A stretch of DNA of 5,455 nt from Bacteroides sp. (GTDB lineage Bacteria; Bacteroidota; Bacteroidia; Bacteroidales; Bacteroidaceae), in NCBI GenBank assembly GCA_019412865.1, contig DXOJ01000778.1, positions 1 through 5,455 of the forward strand. The letters run 5' to 3'. This document shows positions 1-5,455 of this stretch, in pieces. Below the pieces are notes generated by a model. That model was not told the origin of the DNA. It ran no database searches and saw nothing but the letters and a program-made list of their open reading frames with translations. Made by a program: the position numbers and the translations under genes. The stretch's first letter is position 1. Each line of letters opens with the position of its first letter.

Positions 1-39
1 GTCTTCGTCAACCATATTTAAAATTTCCTGAATATTCAT
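1..39 (-). CDS. 5' end of downstream co-directional gene, product unknown (partial)
   Basis: An ATG at 39..37 on the minus strand opens a frame that runs to the window edge without a stop. It gives MNIQEILNMVDED, only 13 residues. The start lies 38 bp after the stop of the large NACHT gene. That spacer is AT-rich, shows no hairpin and no obvious terminator, so transcription probably runs through and the two genes are likely an operon. No strong Shine-Dalgarno is visible, as is usual in Bacteroidetes. A second ATG a few bases upstream is followed at once by a stop codon, so 39 is the sensible start. The product cannot be recognised from 13 residues. If the large gene is a defence or signalling NTPase, this gene is the first place to look for a partner. 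Confidence 0.55.
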   Translation of the reverse strand, partial: MNIQEILNMVDED

Positions 40-77
40 ATTACATTATTATTTTTATACCTGTTTATTATTCTTTC

Positions 78-3000
78 TTAGTTTTGGGCTTGTCTTATTG
101 CGACAATGCGGGCATTATAGGGCTCTTGCATACTATCGGGCAATTCCTCCAACAATCCGTGAAGTTGGTCGATCAATTTTTCTGCCTGTTTGATGTTGCC
201 TGTTTGAAACATATAATCAATCAATTCAATGCCGATGGATATCCTGTATAAAAGGTCGTTGCTCTCATCTTTCAGTAGTTTCATAGCAGAATGTACCAAC
301 TGTGTGGCATCCATTTCGCTACCGGACAAATAGAGTGCGAGAGCTTTGTGGATAGTCATAGGGGAGATTCCTGTATCGGTTTTGTCAGCTTCGTAACGAT
401 TGAAGGCGTCCAGAGCTTCCTTGATATGCCCTGTGTCAAGAAGTATCTTACCGAGAACTTTGTCAATTTCGGGCAATGTGGAAATTGACGGATCTTGCTC
501 TATGGCATTTTCCAGCATCTGAAGAGCCTCTTGCGGGTGGCTTAATGCATTGTAACACTTGGCCAGTGGTACGATGAGATTGGGTTTGTAAGTCAGGTTA
601 GTTTCATAGAGCGGTAGGGCTTTATGATATTGCGTGGTGTCGCAGTAGGCATTTGCTATCGTTATCTCTATTTGGCTCTTTATTTCGTCGGAAGGAGGTT
701 GTGATTCAGCCTTCTGTAACAAGTTGAGCCCTGCTGTGATTACCCTGTGCGGATTATCCAAAACGGCGTCCATTGTTATTCTTCGTAAACTAATCTGATA
801 ATATCCGTCTACGGTTATTCCACTGTTTGCGGCTATTTCTTCAAGAAAAGAGATGTACAGTTGATGTGTTGTATTATACATGCCTAAGCTGATTGTATAA
901 TCCATCAGAACAATTACTGCACTTTCGAGATCGATCCGGTAGTTTTGGTCATCAAACGATTCGTCTTCTTGTTTTAGATGTTCAATCGACGTACCGATTC
1001 CATTGCTTGCACTTTGGTGTGATTGCTTGTATTCTTCGTTATCGCTGGAGAGGACATAAACAAATTCGAAGCATCGGAGGATGACTTGCCAATATACAGC
1101 ATCTTGTTTGGTTATGGCCTGCGCTATGTTGTTCAGGCATGCTATCGTTTTCTTGTTGTAGAAGCCATACAAACTTAGCAAGCATCGTATTTCATGCCAG
1201 TAGCTCATTTCTGCCTGCTCGAAATTACCTCGATTCCAATTGAATTCGGCCATGTCTTTGAATACCCGTTCGGCCACAGCATCATTATCATTTTGGATAG
1301 CGATGTCGGCTGCCATACGATAGTATTCTTCTGCTTGGTCTTCTTCCTTTTTCATTTCCATTGAATAAGCCAGATAGCGATAAATCAGGCTTCGGGCTAC
1401 TGACATTTTTTCAATCCCCTTTTGGTTGCAATGATGAAGGGCACGATTGAACATGTCGACGGCTCTTTCAAAATAACCCGTCTGAAAGGCGTCTCTCCCT
1501 TGTCGGAAGGTTTCGGTCAATGCCGGATCATCTATACCGATGTAGGTTGCAAATTCTTCGATTTCGGCATTTGCATTGGCTGTTTGCTTTTCATTGGGTT
1601 GGTCATTGGCCGAATCTTCTGTATTTTCATTTGCCTGTTTCAGTTGGTCAACTGTGTCCTTGTACTGCCTGGCCATCTGATCGTTGGGACCGAACAGGGC
1701 GGAGCGTATCTCCCAGGCTTTTTCAATGTGTTCGATTGCCTTGTCTATGTGTCCTAGTCTGAAACATATTGCACCGTAATTATTGTTCGCATAGGCAGCT
1801 GCTTCATCCTGACTTTTATCGCATTCTTCCAACAAAGCAAGTGATTTTTCGAGTGCAACTGCGGCGTCTTTGAAACGATTGAAAGTGTTGTATGCTGCGG
1901 CCAGATAGGAGTATGAGGCAGCCTCTTTTTCCAGGTTATCCATATTATGCCAGGTTTCGGCTCCTTTCAGATAATAATGTTCCGAAAGCTTTTCATCATT
2001 TAGGACGAGATAGACTTTACCCAGATTGTCATACATGGTAGCAGCCAGTTTTGAGTCTGTTTGTTTTAATGTTTCGAGTAGACTGATGCACTCCAATGCT
2101 GTGTTGAGAGACAGGTCAGGTTGGTTGGCCCGAAGATAGATGGAGGCCTGGCTGTTCAGTAGCTCGGCCAGCGTCATGTCACGGTCTCCAATCTTTTGGT
2201 AAATATCTATCGCATGTCTCATATATTCGGTCGCTTTGGGATAGTTTCCACTATACATCTCAATTTCTGCAAGCGAGTGATATTCTTCTTGGGTATGCGT
2301 ATTTTCATCTCCTAATATGTGCTGATATATCGTAAGGGCTTTTTCGGCATACTCTCTGGCTTGGTCAAAATCTTGTTCCATGCGGCATTCGAGTGCATAA
2401 TTATGATATGCGATGGCTACATCAATGTCATTCTCACCTTTGAGACTGACATATATGTCCTGACTTTTCAGACGATATTCCTTAGCAAGTTCTTCTTCAC
2501 CAAGCAACCTGTATATACCGGCGAGATTATCGTATGCTACGGCAATATCATCATGCATGTCCGGCAGGATGGATTTGCGCATCTTAAGGACCTTTTCGAG
2601 GATCAGCTTCGCTTTTTCCAATGCGTCCTTATCAACCGGATTTTGTGATTCGCCGATACTGTGGTATACATCAGCGATGTTACACAGGTAAGATGTTATT
2701 TTCAGGTCATCTTCTCCGTAAGCATGGACTGCAAGTGATAATCCTTCCCTATATTCCTTTAACGCTTGGATGTACTCTTTTTTGCGAATACAGATCATAC
2801 CGGCCAGATTGTGGAACGAGCAGCGTTCTTCACTGGTATCGCCGTCGGCCATCTGGTCGCACATACGGATTAGGAATTCTACCAGTTCGTAGGCTGCATC
2901 CAAATCATCCAGATAAGAAATACAGATGTTGGTCAGCCGGATAACGTCATTGCGGAACATCTGCCAATAAGCCCATTGTAGCATAACTGCCATTTCTGCT

Positions 3001-4976
3001 TTTTCAGCCATACTTCCCATAATCTGTTCAATATAGGCTTGTGAAATTTTATATTTTGAAGCATCGGCTTGTTTTAGTGTACGCCAGTAAAGTATGAATT
3101 CATGAATGTTGTTGGTGCTAAACTGTCGGCTCATATAACCGAGTGTTGAAATACATTCGTGGAGCTCGTCCCATTTTTCGGCGTGATAAAGTTGATAGGG
3201 GAGTTCCTCCATCTTGCGGAAGTTGTTGTTTTCTTCGCGATTGAAATAGTCTATTATGTTCTGTCTTAATTGTACTTTTCTTTCGCTGTTAAGGTATTTC
3301 TGTTCAATAGCCTGTCGTATCATGTCGTGTGCAAAAACCACTCGTCCGTCCCTAATCATTAGGTGGGCCGTGTTTGCACAATAGAATTGAGACCAGTAGA
3401 GCGACGGGATGTTGCTAATTGCAATCAGTTCTGTTTCAGATAATCCATCTTTGGATAATGCTATCAGTGACAGCAAGTCTGATGTTAGTGAGGGGTAAAG
3501 TGGGGTGTTGTATATTTGCTCTTTGCGCTGTAATAGTCTGTCAAAAAATGAGTTGATGTCTGGCAGGTTAGTCATTTGGTTGATGAAGCTGGTCAGGCTG
3601 TCGAAATTTCCGAAACATCTGATTTCCTCAAGTAATGACATCAGTACCATGGTGTTGTCTGTAATGTCACTGCCTTTGAGTATCATGGTCAGTTGTTGTT
3701 CGGACAGCCGCTTACGATAACGATCGAAAAAGTCTACAATCAGTTTCTTGCGTTGGTCGAGCAGTAAGGGGTAGACTGTTATTACAGGGTATTTCCGTTT
3801 TTTGAATACCTGCATGGTTTTATCTTCCTCGATAGTTGAAAAGATTATTTTTACATTGTCCGGGAAGTCAGGCAACCAGTTTAATAGTTTTGTTCTATGA
3901 TTCCGGTCCGAAAGTTGATTGGCGCCGTCCAAAACGATCAGTAAAGGTTTTTGTCCGGCAATTAGTTGGGCCCTCAAGGCTAGTTTCTGGTAATCTATAT
4001 TATCTGTATCGGTAGCATTGTGTTCGATTTGTCGGTCGTTTTCCTCCATCTGCTCAAGTCCGTATAGTGAGTCTATCTGGGTGGTTATATGCTTCGCAAT
4101 ATCCGTTGTGTCCAAACTCTGCGATGAGTTGGCGCTAAAGTGTGCTACCACATTCCACCGACCATCTTCCATGATATTTTTAAGCCAATAAGCCAAAAGG
4201 GCACTCTTACCCATACCGCTTTCTCCGGTAATCACCAGATGCTGGTTGGGTGTATCGTTTAGAAACTTGTCCAGGTAGGAGATATAAGCTTTATTGGGTA
4301 TATAATTATCCGATTTGTTATCCAGAAAAGCTTGTAGTTTCTGTCTTTCGTGTACGGTAGGATCCTCGACTTTATTTTTGGGGAAAAGGTGGTCGAGTAA
4401 TGTTTTGAATTCCGATTCCACTTGTTCACCCAATTGTTCGGGGGAACAGTAATCATAGGTGTTATATCTTTTGTTATTTCTTACTGTTTCTTTTAACTGC
4501 GCCTGTCTTGGATCGGTTTCTATTGTCTTTTCATCCGTTTTTCGTATATAGAACGAAGCATAGACCGGTTCGAGCGACCGGAGTACGCCATATTGAATTT
4601 CAATTTCCGTAATACTCATTCCACGATCGAGGTCAGCAGCAAGCCATTCATATCTGTCAGGCATGGCCTGGTGTTCAATGAGTGTTTCTTTCGATGGACA
4701 CCAACCGTATCTTTCTCCTAATAATCCGATGAAAAACGGGTGTGAATTCCGTATCTCGTCCAAACATATTTCCACCACTTTGCTTGACTTTGCTTCTTCT
4801 TCGGTGATTCCCCATCGCAGATCGACTTCAGTCAGTGTGACATTGCGTTCGTAGGCAATCTGTCGCAGTCTTGGAAAAACTTTGGTAACCAGCATATCTC
4901 TTTCGCTCTGCATGTCTTGAAAGGTGGATGAAATAAATATCCTGATGTTCCTTGATTTTTGAAATTTGTTTTTCAT
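78..4976 (-). CDS. Giant DUF4062-NACHT-TPR protein (STAND NTPase, possible defence/signalling sensor)
   Basis: Residues are numbered from the upstream ATG at 5045; subtract 23 for the start preferred here. Residues 34-118 are a DUF4062 domain (TIR-like fold family): IFISSTFQDMQSERD at 36-50, VDLRWGIT at 74-81 and FFIGLLGERYGW at 104-115. Residues 119-225 resemble the extension after DUF4062 in NPHP3/TEP1-type proteins. A NACHT-like NTPase follows: Walker A GESGMGKS at 274-281, Walker B LLIVLD at 368-373 and a sensor-like KIIFST at 399-404. A winged-helix/helical part covers about 515-640, including FAHDMIRQAI at 571-580. TPR-like repeats then fill most of 740-1640, broken by a polar linker at about 1133-1165. 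No signal peptide or membrane segment is apparent, so it is probably cytoplasmic. By analogy with STAND proteins, ligand binding to the TPR part would trigger NTP-dependent assembly and activate the N-terminal domain; ligand and output are unknown. The ATG at 4976 is preferred because DUF4062 begins about ten residues after it; the ATG at 5045 gives 1655 residues. The architecture is secure; a defence role is inference. It is followed after 38 bp by a co-directional gene. Confidence 0.93.
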   Translation of the reverse strand: MKNKFQKSRNIRIFISSTFQDMQSERDMLVTKVFPRLRQIAYERNVTLTEVDLRWGITEEEAKSSKVVEICLDEIRNSHPFFIGLLGERYGWCPSKETLIEHQAMPDRYEWLAADLDRGMSITEIEIQYGVLRSLEPVYASFYIRKTDEKTIETDPRQAQLKETVRNNKRYNTYDYCSPEQLGEQVESEFKTLLDHLFPKNKVEDPTVHERQKLQAFLDNKSDNYIPNKAYISYLDKFLNDTPNQHLVITGESGMGKSALLAYWLKNIMEDGRWNVVAHFSANSSQSLDTTDIAKHITTQIDSLYGLEQMEENDRQIEHNATDTDNIDYQKLALRAQLIAGQKPLLIVLDGANQLSDRNHRTKLLNWLPDFPDNVKIIFSTIEEDKTMQVFKKRKYPVITVYPLLLDQRKKLIVDFFDRYRKRLSEQQLTMILKGSDITDNTMVLMSLLEEIRCFGNFDSLTSFINQMTNLPDINSFFDRLLQRKEQIYNTPLYPSLTSDLLSLIALSKDGLSETELIAISNIPSLYWSQFYCANTAHLMIRDGRVVFAHDMIRQAIEQKYLNSERKVQLRQNIIDYFNREENNNFRKMEELPYQLYHAEKWDELHECISTLGYMSRQFSTNNIHEFILYWRTLKQADASKYKISQAYIEQIMGSMAEKAEMAVMLQWAYWQMFRNDVIRLTNICISYLDDLDAAYELVEFLIRMCDQMADGDTSEERCSFHNLAGMICIRKKEYIQALKEYREGLSLAVHAYGEDDLKITSYLCNIADVYHSIGESQNPVDKDALEKAKLILEKVLKMRKSILPDMHDDIAVAYDNLAGIYRLLGEEELAKEYRLKSQDIYVSLKGENDIDVAIAYHNYALECRMEQDFDQAREYAEKALTIYQHILGDENTHTQEEYHSLAEIEMYSGNYPKATEYMRHAIDIYQKIGDRDMTLAELLNSQASIYLRANQPDLSLNTALECISLLETLKQTDSKLAATMYDNLGKVYLVLNDEKLSEHYYLKGAETWHNMDNLEKEAASYSYLAAAYNTFNRFKDAAVALEKSLALLEECDKSQDEAAAYANNNYGAICFRLGHIDKAIEHIEKAWEIRSALFGPNDQMARQYKDTVDQLKQANENTEDSANDQPNEKQTANANAEIEEFATYIGIDDPALTETFRQGRDAFQTGYFERAVDMFNRALHHCNQKGIEKMSVARSLIYRYLAYSMEMKKEEDQAEEYYRMAADIAIQNDNDAVAERVFKDMAEFNWNRGNFEQAEMSYWHEIRCLLSLYGFYNKKTIACLNNIAQAITKQDAVYWQVILRCFEFVYVLSSDNEEYKQSHQSASNGIGTSIEHLKQEDESFDDQNYRIDLESAVIVLMDYTISLGMYNTTHQLYISFLEEIAANSGITVDGYYQISLRRITMDAVLDNPHRVITAGLNLLQKAESQPPSDEIKSQIEITIANAYCDTTQYHKALPLYETNLTYKPNLIVPLAKCYNALSHPQEALQMLENAIEQDPSISTLPEIDKVLGKILLDTGHIKEALDAFNRYEADKTDTGISPMTIHKALALYLSGSEMDATQLVHSAMKLLKDESNDLLYRISIGIELIDYMFQTGNIKQAEKLIDQLHGLLEELPDSMQEPYNARIVAIRQAQN
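1686..2822 (-). repeat. Tandem TPR array with ~42-residue period inside the NACHT gene
   Basis: This segment encodes about nine TPR-like helical hairpins (residues 742-1120 of the long reading frame). The small residue at TPR position 8 recurs at 749, 791, 842, 884, 926, 967, 1009, 1049 and 1091, and most steps are 40-42 residues. In most repeats a small residue also falls 12 and 19 positions later, as the TPR consensus requires (for example 884/896/903, 926/938/945 and 1091/1103/1110). The 791-842 step carries an insertion of about nine residues. A 42-residue period is typical of kinesin-light-chain-type TPRs rather than the classic 34-residue type. The repeats are diverged in DNA sequence, so this is a protein repeat and not a recent DNA tandem duplication. 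Confidence 0.8.
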
Positions 4977-5096
4977 GGTGGTATATGTATTAATCTGATT
5001 TCTACAAATTGTCGGATGGAATCTGGAACTTATAAAAAAGCTCATTTATTGTATAGGCTGATACATCATACTTTTTTGTATTATCATCTAATTCCG

Positions 5097-5109
5097 AGAT
5101 TTTAAATCT
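5097..5109. promoter_or_regulatory. 13-bp palindrome just downstream of the candidate promoter (operator-like)
   Basis: AGATTT-T-AAATCT is a perfect inverted repeat with 6-bp arms around a single central base. One further C-G pair is possible at 5095/5111 across a G-T mismatch. It sits about 10-25 bases after the predicted transcription start, where a repressor could block initiation or early elongation. It is AT-rich, so chance occurrence is quite possible, and no regulator gene is visible in the window. Confidence 0.2.
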
Positions 5110-5124
5110 TGTTGCCCTTTAATA

Positions 5125-5132
5125 CAAACATA
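5125..5132 (-). promoter_or_regulatory. Candidate Bacteroides-type -7 promoter box for the NACHT gene
   Basis: On the minus strand this reads TATGTTTG, an exact match to the Bacteroides sigma-ABfr -7 consensus TAnnTTTG. It lies about 80 bp upstream of the ATG at 5045 and about 150 bp upstream of the preferred ATG at 4976. The upstream -33 element (consensus TTTG, 19-21 bp away) is not well matched. The nearest candidate is ATTG at 5160..5157, with a 24-bp gap. Transcription would start near 5118-5121, giving a leader of roughly 75 or 145 nt. An isolated eight-base match with four free-choice constraints can occur by chance, so confidence is moderate. Confidence 0.4.
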
Positions 5133-5226
5133 GGGAAAAACTTTGATTTATTATAGCAATCTTGTAAAAAAGTTAGATTTTGCACTTCGATTTTTAAAAA
5201 CACGTCAAAGAACACAGATAAATAGA

Positions 5227-5277
5227 GCTTGGGAGTTATCGCCTGCCTATGACCTTTTGCCAAGTAGCGGATATTCA
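5227..5277 (+). pseudogene. Relic of a HipA-type kinase C-terminal domain
   Basis: The plus-strand frame here encodes AWELSPAYDLLPSSGYS. W-x-L-S/A-P-A-Y-D-L is the hallmark of the HipA C-terminal kinase domain, located just after the DDHxKNF-type motif. HipA is the serine/threonine kinase toxin of HipBA-type persistence modules. Only this stretch of about 15-17 residues is recognisable. Intact family members are several hundred residues long, and here the frame is open only from about 5143 to a stop at 5329-5331. After SGY the sequence no longer resembles HipA. Upstream, at 5200-5214, another frame can be read as HVKEH, which might be a decayed HVKN motif shifted by a base. No hipB-like partner is present. 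The best reading is a degraded, non-functional fragment; chance similarity is less likely given the length of the match. Confidence 0.5.
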
Positions 5278-5302
5278 TTCTCAATGCGAATCTGTAGTCG
5301 AA

Positions 5303-5342
5303 ATGTACAGGTGCCCGGATTGACTCCATAGCACCTGTACAT
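5303..5342 (-). terminator. Perfect 12-bp inverted repeat, probable transcription terminator
   Basis: ATGTACAGGTGC at 5303-5314 is exactly complementary to GCACCTGTACAT at 5331-5342, with a 16-base loop. The minus-strand gene tail on the right ends at 5357 or 5388, so the hairpin begins 14 or 45 bases after its stop, a typical place for a terminator. Neither strand has a proper T-run after the stem; the minus strand has only ATTTCG. It may therefore be an RNA-stabilising or imperfect terminator hairpin, or a protein-binding site. The structure is certain; the function is inferred. Confidence 0.5.
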
Positions 5343-5356
5343 ATTGAAATATCTAT

Positions 5357-5455
5357 TTAGTATCCCGGATTCTGATATTCACTGCCATTAGTGATTGTTG
5401 TCCCAATTCTGGAAGTCACTCAGGTGATCTTTATATTGGCTTTGAAGCTGTTTGC
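5357..5455 (-). pseudogene. 3' end of a gene entering from the right, SusD-like tail in a shifted frame (partial)
   Basis: Two minus-strand frames matter here. One is open from the edge (5453) to TAA at 5390..5388 and encodes 21 residues ending SDFQNWDNNH; it matches nothing I recognise. The other ends TTITNGSEYQNPGY at TAA 5359..5357, but a TGA at 5422..5420 interrupts it. QNPGY followed by a stop is a common C-terminus of SusD/RagB outer-membrane glycan-binding lipoproteins in Bacteroidetes, though the LFPIP-type motif usual upstream of it is absent. The simplest reading is the end of a SusD-like gene damaged by a frameshift between about 5391 and 5420. The alternative is an unrelated intact gene that really ends at 5388. 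The hairpin just downstream supports a gene end here in either case. Confidence 0.4.

Noticed and set aside
40..77. A terminator between the NACHT gene and the downstream gene.
   Set aside because: The 38-bp spacer is an AT-rich run of TTATT-like repeats with no stem of useful length.
1565..1615. Short repeated CATTGG words as a DNA repeat or CRISPR-like array.
   Set aside because: They are irregularly spaced and simply encode the Asn/Gln/Ala-rich linker of the large protein.
1422..1762. Plus-strand open frames of 80-111 codons opposite the TPR coding region.
   Set aside because: They are antisense shadows of a clearly coding frame, with odd composition (many C, F and W) and no recognisable domain.
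2319..2944. Two further plus-strand frames of just over 100 codons.
   Set aside because: Antisense to well-formed TPR repeats on the minus strand; no motif and no start context.
4977..5045. FFISSRFH near the upstream ATG resembles FISSTFQ of the DUF4062 motif, suggesting a small duplication.
   Set aside because: The match is only a few residues and the codons differ at most variable positions, so there is no DNA-level duplication signal; chance is sufficient.
5150..5155. TATAAT on the minus strand upstream of the NACHT gene as a sigma-70 -10 box.
   Set aside because: No TTGACA-like element lies 17 bp upstream, and Bacteroidetes primary sigma factors favour the TAnnTTTG element found nearby.
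5102..5329. Minus-strand open frame of 75 codons upstream of the NACHT gene.
   Set aside because: It overlaps the HipA relic on the other strand, the candidate promoter and the hairpin, shows no family motif and no convincing start signal.

Overview
The window looks like Bacteroidales DNA (Bacteroides, Parabacteroides or a relative). It is moderately AT-rich, gene starts lack a clear Shine-Dalgarno sequence, a perfect Bacteroides-type -7 box (TAnnTTTG) lies upstream of the main gene, and a tail resembling a SusD-family C-terminus (QNPGY then stop) sits at the right edge. The genus is an inference. No rRNA, tRNA, CRISPR array, insertion sequence or transposase is visible.

Layout, left to right. 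(1) Positions 1-39 hold the first 13 codons of a minus-strand gene that continues off the left edge. (2) Positions 78-4976 (or to 5045 with an upstream ATG) hold one very large minus-strand gene of about 1632 codons. It encodes a STAND-type NTPase with an N-terminal DUF4062 domain, a NACHT-like P-loop NTPase module, a winged-helix/helical region and a long C-terminal superhelix of TPR repeats. (3) Positions 5046-5356 are intergenic. They contain a candidate promoter, a 13-bp palindrome just downstream of it, a short plus-strand relic of a HipA-type kinase and a perfect 12-bp hairpin. (4) Positions 5357-5455 are the tail end of another minus-strand gene entering from the right, with its reading frame apparently broken near the end.

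The large gene and the short downstream gene are co-directional, 38 bp apart, with no hairpin between them, so they probably form an operon. The large protein has the order effector/adaptor domain, NTPase switch, repeat sensor. This is the plan of bacterial antiviral STAND proteins and of animal NPHP3, TEP1 and NWD1. A conflict or defence role is therefore a reasonable hypothesis, but nothing in the window proves it. The broken gene ends to the right suggest a rearranged, accessory location.
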